A program made the position numbers and the translations under genes. From contig JABBOT010000082.1 of NCBI GenBank assembly GCA_016165875.1, forward strand, positions 2,856,486-2,920,485: a stretch of DNA of 64,000 nt, read 5' to 3'. A model generated the notes under the pieces. It saw only the letters and a program-made list of their open reading frames with translations. It did not search any database and was not told where the DNA came from. Source of the stretch: Acanthopleura granulata. Taxonomy: Eukaryota > Mollusca > Polyplacophora > Chitonida > Chitonidae. Positions 50,240 to 61,941 of the stretch are shown here, in pieces. How positions within the stretch are numbered: the stretch's first letter is position 1; each line of letters begins with the position of its first letter.

Positions 50240-50430
50240 ACATGAAAGCCCACGAAAGACAGCATGAAAGGAGAGTTCGAAGAAGTGATCGCGTATGCCA
50301 TGGCAAGCCTTGGCCTTTCTGTAGAGTTGAAGGCAAAGCAGGTCACCCATCGTATGAGAAAAAAGATATCATTGTCTTCTTACCGACAAAGTAGGGTAAA
50401 AGTCTCGTATATAAACTTAAGCCTTGTATC
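50240..50430 (+). pseudogene. Broken fragment of a RecQ-like DNA helicase N-terminus
   Basis: From 50264 one frame reads GEFEEVIAYAMASLGLSVEL then KAKQ, like the start of RecQ-like superfamily 2 helicases before the motif I region. The next frame continues KKDIIVFLPT, then a stop, then GKSLVY. This is a Walker A region of the LPTGYGKS type interrupted by a stop codon, with a frame shift or small deletion just before it. No downstream motifs (DEAH, HRIGR) are visible, so it is a short, inactive remnant. It could come from a retrocopy or from a helicase-bearing mobile element. Confidence 0.6.
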
Positions 50431-50469
50431 ATCCGTCGTCGAGAGCACAGTGAGGTACCCACGATAAAG

Positions 50470-50562
50470 TTATTTATTTATTTGATTGGTGTTTTACGCC
50501 GTACTCAATATTTCACTTATACGACGGCGGCCAGCATTATGGTGGGGGGAAAACCCACGATA
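50470..50562 (-). repeat. SINE family A, short 3' fragment
   Basis: 'tttatttatttgattggtgt', 'acgacggcggccagcattat', 'ggtggggggaaaacccacga'. The flanking 'acccacgataaagtta' occurs on both sides (50458-50472 and about 50552-50568), a candidate target-site duplication. Confidence 0.85.
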
Positions 50563-50569
50563 AAGTTAT

Positions 50570-51485
50570 ATTGTTGAGTTCCCTCTGAATTCTGTTATGC
50601 GAAATCAAGTGGTAAGTGTGATCCCCCTCTCCCCGCCCCACAGAGACATAAACATATTTAAATTAAGCTATGTCTGTATCATAAATCACCATAATTCAAA
50701 GGTTTAATACCCACGAACGTCTGCACACAGCGTGCTGCACAACAGTTCGGTACGTGCAGTTGTTTACATAAGGCGAATGTAGTCCCCTCTGACGCCATGC
50801 ACGAGCCTCGCTCTCGACGTCGCTGTTGTGAAAAGCATTTCACCGATGGTATATTTGAAATGTAATCTCGACGGAGGCAGTAGGTGCATTTATATTTTGG
50901 AATGAGTTTGTGTCGCCCGGGGGATATTCAACAGCGCAGATAGACCGAAGTGTAACGTGATACGTTGGGTATAAAATCAGAAAATAGATTTTGTACCCAT
51001 GATTCAGACACATAAAAATGGCTGAGGCGGGTAGGGATTGGCTGTATCTGTGAAGTGTTTTGAAGTATTGCCGGGTAATTTTTGCAGGTAAAAACTATGA
51101 CAAATAATGGGGGAAAAAAGTCTTTTACTTGGTGCTACAACTAAACAGACAGAAGTATTATCCAATGAGCAAGTGCCCTCGACACCCTGTTTGTGTGGCG
51201 ATAGAACCCTAGTACCTGCATTCCAGCTGATTTAGTCTGAGAAAATGGCGGCCAACCATGGCGATATTTGGATATGTTGTAGGCCAGGCATCCAGTTATT
51301 TGTCAAGATGTAACATTTGAGCCGACAAAAATTAGGGAATACAATTTTAGATGGGTGTTCTTTGTGAAATTACTACACAAATATTAAGGATTTTCTTTTA
51401 GTACTTTTATACCTTTTGTTGCAGTCGCGCAGAGGGATATTCATCCTATAGCATATCGACCGAAGTGCCACGTGATACTACGCCA
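50570..51485. other. Non-coding DNA, nothing recognised
   Basis: Moderate GC. No conserved frame, RNA or repeat family that I can name. Confidence 0.4.
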
Positions 51486-51487
51486 CT

Positions 51488-51582
51488 TTGTCATAGCCAG
51501 ACGCCAGGCGAAATACTCCACCCAACCCAGTCACATTATACTGACACCGGGCTGACTAGTCCTGTTTCCTTGTTCTGTTAAG
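51488..51582 (-). repeat. SINE family B fragment
   Basis: 'acccagtcacattatactga' then 'caccgggctgactagtcctg' match the family B body. Confidence 0.7.
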
Positions 51583-51682
51583 GAATTAAGGAAATATAAC
51601 TTGATTGAGATGGTCATTGATGTTAGCTGCATGGAATGTGCAGGGTTGAGGAGAGCTACAGATTTAGAGGTATTTGTCAATG

Positions 51683-51868
51683 ATATTTATTTATTTATCT
51701 CATTGGTGTTTTACGCCGTATTCAAGAATATTTCACTTATACGACGGCGGCCAGCATTATGGTGGGCATAGCCCGTGGTGGAAACCCACTACCGTCCACA
51801 GATTCCTGGCAGACCTTCCCACGTACGGCCGGAGAGGAAGCCAACATGAGCTGGACTTCCGGTCAATA
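51683..51868 (-). repeat. SINE family A, partly deleted
   Basis: 'atttatttatctcattggtg', 'acgacggcggccagcattat', 'ccttcccacgtacggccgga', 'aacatgagctggacttc'. Confidence 0.87.
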
Positions 51869-52291
51869 GGCTTGTAGTACTCTCCACTCAGCACTACATT
51901 TTCTTCTCAGGCATTGGTTCCACTCTGAATTGTTAAAATCAAGGTGTGCATCTTACCGTTAAGAACACTGTATATGTAACCTAAAAAGATATTTCGTTAA
52001 ATCCGTTCCCCGAGTGAGAATGGATTACATTTTCGTAGATCTAACGAACCAATTCGTTCATGTTTCGGAAATTTCCGGATCAATTCGTTACCCGAAACGT
52101 ATATTAATTCCTTACCAAAAATGGATAAACCTTGAAATGGAATAAAATTTAGTCCCTGATCACTCAATGAGCGGATTGTACACATTTTTTTAGGGTAGCT
52201 TAGCAAGACTGCTAGTTAACTCGAGCGGCTGATGGCCCTCGGATTCTTAGTTACGTCGGCCAAAAGGCGGTGAGGTCAGGATCCACTTTCG

Positions 52292-52421
52292 CAAAACTTC
52301 CTAAATCAGTTTGTGGTAACTTTTCTCGTAAAACACGCCCCCAAATGTCGTAATAACCTAGACGACGTCTTTTACGAGAAAAGTTACGAAGAAAATAACG
52401 CATGAAGCTTCGGGAAAGTGG
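52292..52421. repeat. Imperfect 130-base palindromic element
   Basis: The inner arms 'gtaacttttctcgtaaaaca' (52316 on) and 'tcttttacgagaaaagttac' (to 52387) pair almost fully. The outer arms 'ccactttcgcaaaacttc' and 'gaagcttcgggaaagtgg' also pair. Probably a small MITE. Confidence 0.75.
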
Positions 52422-53056
52422 CCAGAGACTGTCAAGGTTTCGTGAGGTGTGATTTCCCCTATTTATTTTCTTTTTCTAAAGAGTTCATTCATGTATGTGG
52501 TTTCCTTTATCCTGTTCTAAGACCTGATTCTGAGTCATGTGTTTAAATTTTATTCCATTTGATCAAATGCTAAATTATCAAGCATGCCGTGCACAATTTT
52601 AAGCAACGCATAGCGCGAATGAACACGTGACGTCACTGTATAGGTTTTCATTCGCGACTGGATTACGGCACGATACATACACATTCTTGATTTTCTGTGG
52701 TAACTTAAACCATACCTCTACGTAAAAGAGTCAACAGGTCATGTAGTTACCTCCAACAAACGCTGCTATATGTTTCAAAATAATCTCCCCCCTCCTCGCT
52801 CTTCCGCATACGATATCAAATATCGTATCAAATGTACGAAGGATTTTTTATAGTCGCACAAACGAAGATTTGGTGGAGGTGCTATTGGCCTACATATGTA
52901 CAGATGCACACGCGCACTAAACTCAAGGACCAGAAAGTCTCCATTGAACCGTTGTCAGCATAGAATTTGTATGTTGAATATCAGAAGTCGTCTGTAGGTA
53001 GATGTACATTGACGGTAAACGGTGTCTTCAAGCAGAGCGTGGAGAAGCCGGCGAAG

Positions 53057-53084
53057 ATGGTCGTCTTCGGTGCGCTGGGGTTGC
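53057..53084 (+). CDS. Possible short first coding exon (MVVFGALGL...)
   Basis: GCGAAGATGG is a strong start context. Nine codons follow, then C|GTGAGT, a consensus donor, leaving phase 1. It could start an unrecognised gene or be an alternative start upstream of the Thr-rich exons. Short and without homology, so weakly supported. Confidence 0.22.
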
Positions 53085-53284
53085 GTGAGTTGTTTATTTT
53101 GATATATTATACAGACTTCCCTTTGTCACATACTTGATCATATGCTGCTTTCTTGAGGTTGAATGAAACGCATGGAATAATACTGGTTTAATTTTTAAAA
53201 CCTTTCAGGCATAAGATATTGAACACTTTGAAATTATAGCATTATAGTATAGGCCTTTTTATATGTTTTAAACGCTTGTGCTTA

Positions 53285-53725
53285 ATACTTAAAATGCCAC
53301 TCTGGTCAGAATACAAATTGCGTGGAAATATTACCATGATATGAAAGAAATCCTATGGAGTAAACCTAACACCATGTTTCAAAGGGGATTTGATGAATAA
53401 CACTATTTAACCCATATAACTGAAGATTCCTTGAAAAAAAAAAATCTTCGGCTGTGTCAGTAAAATTTTCCTGATGTGACGTCATAAAATTCCGTGTATG
53501 ACGTCGAATTAGGCAGATGTGACGTTGAGTAAGGCATTTATCCTGGGATGACGTCAAGAGCGTTTGAAAAGGCAGCGTCATATGTGTATACACGTCAGCG
53601 ATTGATGACATCATGTGTTCGTTGCTGACGTCACCTCTGGCAAAGTAGAAGCGGCAGAAATATTTTGTTTCCGTATACTCTGACGAAACGTACAATATCG
53701 GTTTTAATTCGCTGCAATATTTTCA
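53285..53725 (+). repeat. About 400-base dispersed repeat, CpG-rich copy with many TGACGT motifs
   Basis: Same order of blocks as 40425-40830. At least five TGACGT or GACGTCA strings (CRE/bZIP-like) are intact here. Confidence 0.8.
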
Positions 53726-54904
53726 CAATTTCTGAAAGCAATTCATATTATCCCAGTCTTTGTTAATTAACCTTGACACCTTGACACAAATGTAGCTGTT
53801 TAAAATATATATGTTGATTTTTATTAAACACGCTTATTTGAAGTTTAATCACACTTTAAACGCGTTGGGCGTTGGTTAGTTTACAATGTACACCGAAGCC
53901 TTCAAGTTTTCTACTTGGAGGTGTTAAGAGGCGCTCTACTCTGCAGTTTTCCTAACGTCAAATCGGTTAAATCGAAGAAACTGTTGTCGTCAGGTCAACG
54001 CTGATGCCAGTCGGGACAAACATGTAACGGTAAAAGTCCGACTTTTGGAGGGAGGGAATAATTTAGTTTTGCGTTCTCAGTAAGTTCTACGATGGCCTCA
54101 TGTCCGGAAATTTCCGACCATCGACGAATACATGCATAAAATTGGGGGGGGGGGGGTAAACGGATACAAAATTTGCTTTACCAATGAAAATATTTGTTTT
54201 CATTATTTTTGCCATATTTTTTTTTCATTTTTCTTATAAGACTTATAATGTACCATACGTGTGTAGTATAACAACTACATGTACTAGAGGTGTATACCTG
54301 GTCGCTTTGCCTGTGACATTGCTTAATGCGTACATATCTACATGTACGTGTCTTCAATAGGCAGCGAATGACAACATTTTAGGTAGCGTTGTATATGTGT
54401 CACTTTGTCCGCCCAAGTGTTTCAAAAGCAGAGAGTTTCAGGTTTCAGCTGACGGTAAAATAAACACAAAGCATACAGCTTGAAGGAGCTTTTACAGAGA
54501 AGGGCGGCGCGAGCAGACGACCCAGATAAAGATTCAAGTTAAACCCGCCTAACAAACACTTATTTAGTCTAGAGTAAGCTTTTAAGAGGCTTTTGGATTG
54601 ATTTATGCGTTTCTGATCTCGTACTATAGAGCGGCCACTTCGCTATATGTGCTTGTTTAACTTCCGTGATAAATTGTTAATGGTCTGTCATGTCAAAGCA
54701 CAAAACGTTACCATCAGTTTTGTAGTGATAAGTACCGGCGAATGCGTTCTGCGCATTACTGGAACAAATCTTTATGAAATTACTATAAACATATGGCTGG
54801 CGGGCTATGCTTGGAACTTACAGAGACATTTTCCAGATGTCAAACGTCTCATACAATATTCCTTGTTTGACCCCGGTTTCAGGTATGCGAAGCTTTAATG
54901 CATG
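53725..54904. other. Non-coding DNA, nothing recognised
   Basis: Contains a G homopolymer run near 54147 and a T-rich stretch near 54218. Open frame 54647-54898 has no recognisable features. Confidence 0.4.
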
Positions 54905-55166
54905 GTTTGCTTACTTTACATCTCGCCAGCGCGGTGCAATGACCCAGTTGCCTCTCATCAATGGGGTTGATGTGATCAAGATCAAATCCAGCTCATACTG
55001 GCTTCCTGTCCGGCCGTACGGGGAAAAGTCTGCCAGCAACCTGCGGATGGTCGTGGGTTTCTGCCGGGCTCTGCCCGGTTTCCTCTCAGCATGATGCTCA
55101 CCGTGGTCGTATGAGTGACATATTCTTGAGTACGGCGTAGAACTCCAGTCAAATAAATCAATCTTA
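54905..55166 (+). repeat. SINE family A, near full length
   Basis: From 'cgccagcgcggtgcaatgac' in the head region to 'gtatgagtgacatattcttg' and 'caaataaatcaat'. Confidence 0.86.
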
Positions 55167-55329
55167 GAACGTTCAAATTATTCTATAGATTGAGATGTTC
55201 TCTGAACAGGAAAAATAATGCGTCATATTTTTTTTTTGGTAGAAATGAAAACTGTGTGTACATGTGTACCATATTATCCGTTACTTGTACCACGATTAAC
55301 ATATAAATGTAATATAAAATGGTAATTTC

Positions 55330-56065
55330 TTGATCTATACTTCTGAGCTAGTTGTGATTTGTTAAATCTCTTGACCATTATTTCTTAGCTATTTGTTCAA
55401 TCTCTTGAGCTATACTTCAGAGCTAGTTGTGATTTGTTCAATCTCTTAACCTATACTTCTGGGCTAGTTGTGATTTGTTCAAACTCTTGACCAATGCTTC
55501 TGAGCTACTTGTGATTTGTTCAATCTCTCAACCTATACTTCTGAGCTATTTGTTGAATCTCTTCACCTATAATTCTGAGGTAGTTGTGATTTGTTCAATC
55601 TGTTGACCCATACTTTTGAACTAGTTGTGATTTCTCTAATTTCTGGACCCATACTTCTGAGCTATTTGTTGAATCTCATGACCTATAATTCTGAGCTAGT
55701 TGTGATTTCCCTAATCTCTTGACCTATACTTCTGAACTATTTGTTAAATCCCTTGATCTGTACGTCTGAGCCAGTTGTGATCTGTTGAATCTCTTGACCT
55801 GTACCTCTGAGTTAGTCGGGCCTGTTGAATGTCTTGATCTGTACCTCTGAGTTAGTTGTGACTTGTTGAATTTCGTGACCTATAATTCTGAGCTAGTTGT
55901 GATTTGTTGAATTTCTTGACCGATACTTCTGAGCTAGCTGTTGAATCTGTTGACCTATACCTTTGAGCAAGTTGTGATGGATTGAATCTCTTGGCCTGTA
56001 CTTCTGAGGTGGTTGTGATTTGTTGAATCTCTTAACCTATACCCCCTTGAACTAGTTGTGATTCT
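55330..56065. repeat. About 41-base tandem array, roughly 17 diverged copies
   Basis: Core 'gagctagttgtgatttgtt' + 'gaatctcttgacctatact' repeated with many substitutions and short deletions. Older than the DDX31 arrays, judged by divergence. Confidence 0.87.
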
Positions 56066-57950
56066 TTGAACATGAATAGTTCATAGAAGCTTAGATCCAC
56101 CACAGGCGATGACACCGTTACTTTTCTTTCCATTCCTTTCTCTGTGACGTCATTTTCTGTGACGTTGGATTGAATATTTGTAACCATTACGTGAGATATG
56201 CGGTTGACCAACTTGCAACATTGTTGATTATGATTGGCGCATGTACTGACTGACAGTTCGGAAGAGTTTATGTGAAGCATACAAGTGCGCATTTCGAGCC
56301 ACACGGGGATAAAATTTGCTTATGAACTGAAGAGTGCTGGTGCACAGATTGGATAATACTGCCACATGGACATTTCAGGCTGTTGATACACTATGAATTT
56401 CCGCACTGTTATTTCAAACCTAGTTAGAATATATCAGAATTTTGTCTGCTTTGAACAGAAGTGAAAACTTTCTGCTAGGGCTGTTCCGCTCTCTAGGTTA
56501 CCAAGATGACAAAATGGGATAAAATTTATATTTGACATAAGCCGGAGATATCGATGGGTGCCATTCAAATGGCACGTTTTACGGACCTTCGGTGTGCGAC
56601 ACCCTCATTCGTCACTGGCGAATCTGATCAATTAGAACATATCTTGATTTTATCATCTAGTTTGGACATCAGCGATTCGGATCCTGACAGTCCATCAATC
56701 GTTTGAAGCTTGCAATAACGGCCTGCGATAAGTGTTGAATCTAGACTTTCATAGTCTGACACGATCTGCGCTTGTACATACTGACCTAGCCTAATATACT
56801 GGCAAGTACTGAATTCACAAGTCAGACAGGAAAGTTCATTATTTCTGGGATACCTGGAATACCGACCGATTCCTCCAATCTATCGCCTGGATCTCCAAAA
56901 GCACGGATTCTTTTCGCATAACACTGACGTGCATATCAATGCGCAGTTTGTTTGTATGTCTGTGCGGAAGCTATCTTCAGTTCGTAGGTCCGCGTGGGAG
57001 CTATATTAAGTCCGGAAGTCCGTGCGAGAGCTATTTTAGTCTCATCTATACGAGTTCTCACGAGAATACGATTGGCCGGCCAGTGTAACGCGCAGGTTCA
57101 AAGCGAATCCAAGAGAATCCAAAGCGATGCCGAATCCAGTAGTAATGGAGGGGAGGGTGAATGCGGAATCCATTTGGCAATACGCAAGAAAAACACGGGA
57201 ACAATGTCATTCTGCTGCTTCTCCAATGCTATATGGCTCGCAGGAAAATGCACTGGATGAGATAACTGAAGGCTCTGGTGAGCATTAAGTAAGCGAGTAA
57301 TACGTCTTGCCGTTGTCCCCACACGTCTAATTTGACATTGCATTTAACGTAAACGAGACATGGAAGGTGGTTCATGCCCTGGCTATCCGTGTGTGTGGGG
57401 GGGGGGGGGCGTGAGAAGTGAAAAAAGAGATTTGTGGCCGTTTTAGAGTGTCAGCGCTTGCCCCCCCCCCCCCCCCATGCGTATATTGTACACAAGAGCG
57501 AAGGTAAATTATCAAGGAACACAGCTGTGTCAGTGTTATGCGAAAGGGATCTGTGGTTTGAGAGATCTAGGCGACAGAACTGCGAAAACAACCCAGCGAA
57601 TTAGCTGTCGACACAGGTATTCTACAAACAATTCCGCTTTGGGTCTAACATTTGTACCTTATACCTGTCGGTATATTAAATAAGAATACAGATGCAGATA
57701 ACGTGGGACAACATTTTTAAAAACTTTCCAGGCTGACTTCAATAAAATTGTAAATTTTGTTTAAATGAGTCCCTTGGAGTTAAAACTGTGCATAAACGCA
57801 TGACAAGTGTTATGTTACATATATGACAAATTCGTGCACCCTGATTTCAAATTTTGGGGCCTTAAACAGTGTTTAATACTTAAGTTGTACAAAACTCTAT
57901 TTGTGGATTCGTCCTCATCACATAATTAAAGAATTATTATTAAATTGAAG
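56065..57950. other. Non-coding DNA with homopolymer runs
   Basis: Contains G(10) near 57400 and C(15) near 57465. Open frames at 56994-57260 and 57098-57343 (opposite strands) have no recognised domain; possibly an old transposon fragment. Confidence 0.35.
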
Positions 57951-58141
57951 TAGAATGTACTCTATATTTCCATTCAAGGCCTTAAAGGTCAACTATGTAA
58001 AAATGGATTATGCCTCCATGGAGTCAGGTGTAGAGAGCGGCAGAAGTGTAAATGCAGTAATGAGGGAAGAAAAGAGGGAAGAAATGGCCAACGTACGTGG
58101 TGGTGTGTGGGTAAGTGCAATCACTATCAGACTGGTATATA

Positions 58142-58149
58142 ATATATAT

Positions 58150-58180
<31 letters not shown>

Positions 58181-58196
58181 CAGAGATAGACAGAGA
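58142..58196. repeat. (GA)n / GACAGA microsatellite
   Basis: 'agagagagagagagacagag' followed by 'acagagacagacagagatag'. Confidence 0.9.
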
Positions 58197-58199
58197 GGG

Positions 58200-59337
58200 G
58201 CAATCGACATATATGCATATGTATCAACAGCAATATTAAAGTGTTTAATGAAAAAGTTCCTATACGCATGTTAACCAAATGACGTCAGAGGATCAGTGTT
58301 CTGGAAGGGACGCAGACATTTTAGTGAAGTCAACGTGTAAGTAGATGCAAATAAAAAGGCAGATGAAGTGAAAACTTGCCAAATAGTTTAATGCTAGTTG
58401 CCAGTGATCACTTGTATATTTAAGTGTTGCAGTTTCCGGTAGGTTTTAGTTTGCTAATGTATAATATGCATCCCAATGTACAAGATTCGGATTAGGTTCT
58501 GGCGTCAAGCAATGGTACTTGTACACCCGGAATATAATCTATACTGTTAAATCATTTGTGTACCCTTTAACTTTTAACTGAAGAAAGGTGCTCCAGGGGT
58601 GGCCTGAAAGAAAACGTAACCTGCTTTTGATGACCACCGTAACTCTTCCGTAACCTATCAAATAAATAACTGGTGGCGATGACTTGCACCAAGAGGATAT
58701 TTCCATCTCTTTATATATTGATGCCAAAGAAAAAATAATTTGCCTATTTATAGTTACATAAAGACCAGCCTTTTTAATTTCAATTATTTCCAGTTACACA
58801 ATGACAAAATATAAATAATTTCGTTATTTATAGTAAAAAAAGCACAAACTGTCTTGTATTCAATGGTTAGAAAAAATTGTCCGTTTATTGTTCCTCACAG
58901 GAGCTGAGTGATAGATTTGCGTTTTATAGAAGCAAAATCAGATTTTTCATTTTATTTTCTTTGCATGACATAAATATAAGAAGAGTTTGAAATGTTTGTC
59001 TATGCATGGGATCCGTGGTACTCTTCACTGGTAAAAGTGACGTAATATCGTTTTACATTAGGCAGCGTGGGAAAATAAGTTGTTAAAAGAGTCATTCCTG
59101 GTACTAACATAACTTGACACCGGCCACAAGTGGATAGGCCAAGTCAAGGGGTAAGGGGTTGGCCTATAGAGTGTCATAATGCCTCGGCCGAGGTGTTTTA
59201 TTTGGTGTCCAGCTGGTTTTCCTGTGAGACTGAGCCCCAGGCATGTCGACAATGTGACTACATGTTGATATATTCCTAATATGACAGTGACGTAAAGCGC
59301 ACGTAACCAAACAAACCGACAGGTCTTCACAGACACT
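58200..59337. other. AT-rich non-coding DNA
   Basis: No exon recognised. If the signal-peptide exon and Thr-rich exons belong together this is part of intron 1. Confidence 0.4.
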
Positions 59338-59785
59338 TTAAAAGAACAGACCATATTTTTAGAAAGGACGCATCATTTGAAAGATAATTTCGTGCTGATT
59401 CCAAATATGGTCTTCATTATTTTTTGGCATTTTTTTTACAGCGATTAAATCGTAAACAAAAACTGAGGTGCTACGCTGGACTTTATGGCCCATACTGAAG
59501 CACAGTGACGTCACAGATTCATTTTTCTGCCGCTAGACATATATATATATATATTCTCGTAGAACGTAGACATGTAGCAATTAAAGGATATTTTGCAGGT
59601 AAAAGGAATCTGTGACATCATTGTCCTTCGATGTCCAAAAAGTCCATCGTAGCACCTCCGTTTTTATTTCCATTTTAATCACTGTAAAAAAAATGTCGAA
59701 AAACAATGAATGCTATATTTGGAATCAGCACAAAGCCTTTCAGGTGATGCGTACTTTCTAGAAATGTGGTCTGTTCTTTTAAGAT
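59338..59785. mobile_element. Long-inverted-repeat (foldback-like) element, copy 1
   Basis: The left arm 'aaaagaacagaccatatttt'...'gaggtgctacgctggacttt'...'tgacgtcacagattc' is repeated inverted on the right ('gaatctgtgacatcattgtc'...'tggtctgttctttt'). Arms are about 200 bases with about 20 per cent mismatch and a short (AT)n-bearing centre. Part of the repeated block; half elements occur at 1.8 and 3.2 kb. Confidence 0.82.
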
Positions 59786-60150
59786 GTTTATTTTTCTGTT
59801 ACATGGGCCTTGCTTGGCTTGATTTGGAAAAAAGAAATGAAGAAATGATCGCCTTTCCTATGCGTTCTCGTTGAACATATGTATACCCCTTTTTTCGCTT
59901 CAAGCGACAACGGTGTCCTACATGAATTACAAGTATAGAGTAAAATTATAGCAGTATATGATAATTTATGACAAGATCTTTGCGACTGTATACGGTCGAA
60001 ACATTGTGCGATGTCACCGAAATACAGTTATTCCTCACTATACTATACTGGGCCTTTTCGCTGTATACGGCGAGAAAATTATGTGAACTGACCAAGAAAA
60101 TATTCAGTAAAACAGAGCGATTATTATTTATGTTGCTTTCTCGTTTCCAG

Positions 60151-60219
60151 CTGAGAACACGACACCAAGTATATCAACAACGGTCGCTGCTGTAACAACA
60201 ACTACCAGATCGACAGAAA
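60151..60219 (+). CDS. Thr/Ser-rich cassette exon, copy 1
   Basis: 69 bases between TTTCTCGTTTCCAG and GAAA|GTAAGC, phase 1 at both ends. In that frame it reads ENTTPSISTTVAAVTTTTRS then TE, a mucin-like O-glycosylation-prone segment with one N-x-T site (NTT). Symmetric phase lets copies be added without frame change. No homology call is possible from so short a piece. Confidence 0.6.
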
Positions 60220-60715
60220 GTAAGCGAATACAGTAATCAAGAATACAGATATCGCGAAACTATATGCCTAATCTGGCCATTATTTCAACCATTATTCTTT
60301 CTTTCCTATTAAATGTTGTATTTGTTGGAAAAATAGACAGGCATGGACACACCAAATATAATTTATGCGGCAGAGATATCTATCGGGAAGCTGTTTGGAA
60401 GCGACATCGTTAAATTCACATCGTTATATATAACTCCCTAACATATATTTTTGTTTGGTGAACGAAGAGAGACTCACCCGTTCGAAGAAGTGTGGTTTTA
60501 CAGAGCGTAATATGGTTGTGCGTTATTTATATGACAACCTGTGTATTCAGTTAGTTTGAACACCTATAGCTTAGTCCACAGTTACGGCAATTTTGACACG
60601 GGATGCCCGTAATTATTCCCTCAATATGACTGGTTACATTTTTGTAATTGACGTGACGGACAAAATATTCATCAAACAGAGCATTTACTGTATTTATTAC
60701 TTTCCTGGTTACATC

Positions 60716-60755
60716 CAAGAATACCACACCTATTGTCTATATCGTCTATTGTCAG
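60716..60755 (+). pseudogene. Possible second cassette exon, acceptor lost in copy 1
   Basis: 'aagaataccacacctattgt' follows 'ttacatcc' here, whereas copies 2 and 3 have 'ttacagg' and 'ttacagcc'. The reading KNTTPIVYI resembles the start of the Thr-rich exon (ENTTPSIST), which suggests an old duplicate. Confidence 0.3.
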
Positions 60756-61872
60756 TATGTCGGCGACGGCAACAGGTGGACCCATAGACTTCATGAATTC
60801 ATGACAGCATAAATGCAGATGAAGAGAAAATGCCTGTAAACTCACTTCAGTACAGAAAGCGTTAGTCTGTCTTCATAGTATTTGTTGTGCATGGCGATTA
60901 TAAACATGTATGCGCACAAAACATAAAATGTGCAGGTGGGATAACTACTTAAGAAAGGTGTTAAGAAGTGAAATTATTATATTTTAGTTGATATTTCTCC
61001 AATTTAAGATATATTATCTTTTGGCAAGAAAACTTTAAGGGTCATGCACCCTCAAAAAAAGTCGTCCGTTAATCTGATCTAACGGATTATGCGTTCCTGA
61101 TAATTTCGTACTGATTCCAAATATGGTCTTTATTATTTTTGGCATTTTTTTTACAGCGATTAAATCGTAAACAAAGACTGAGGTGCTACGCTGGACTTTA
61201 TGGCCCATACTGAAGCACAGTGACGTCACAGATTCATTTTTCTGCCGCTAGACATATATATATATATATTCTCGTAGAACGTAGACATGTAGCAATTAAA
61301 GGATATTTTGCAGGTAAAAGGAATCTGTCACATCATTGTCCTTCGATGTCCAAAAAGTCCATCGTAGCACCTCCGTTTTTATTTCCATTTTAATCACTGT
61401 AAAAAAAACGTCGAAAAACAATGAATGCTATATTTGGAATGAGCACAAAGCCTTTCAGGTGATGCGTACTTTCTAGAAATGTGGTCTGTTCTTTTAAGAT
61501 GTTTATTTTTCTGTTACATGGGCCTTGCTTGATTTGATTTGGAAAAAAGAAATGAAGAAATGATCGCCTTTCCTATGCGTTCTCGTTTAACATATGTATA
61601 CCCCTTTTTTCGCTTCAAGCGACAACGGTGTCGTACATGAATTATTCAAGACAAGTATAGAGTAAAATTATAGCAGTATATGATAATTTATGACAAGATC
61701 TTTGCGACTGCATACGGTCGAAACATTGTGCGATGTCACCGAAATACAGTTATTCCTCACTATACTATACTGGGCCTTTTCGCTGTATACGGCGAGAAAA
61801 TTATGTGAACTGACCAAGAAAATATTCAGTAAAACAGAGCGATTATTATTTATGTTGCTTTCTCGTTTCCAG

Positions 61873-61941
61873 CTGAGAACACGACACCAAGTGTATCAAC
61901 AACGGTCGCTGCTGTAACAACAACTACCAGATCGACAGAAA
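61873..61941 (+). CDS. Thr/Ser-rich cassette exon, copy 2
   Basis: 69 bases, same splice sites. One replacement (ENTTPSVSTT). Joined to copy 1, the split codon becomes A + CT, giving Thr. Confidence 0.58.

Noticed and set aside
56994..57343. Overlapping frames on both strands
   Set aside because: No domain and no splice context; possibly a transposon scrap, too weak to call.
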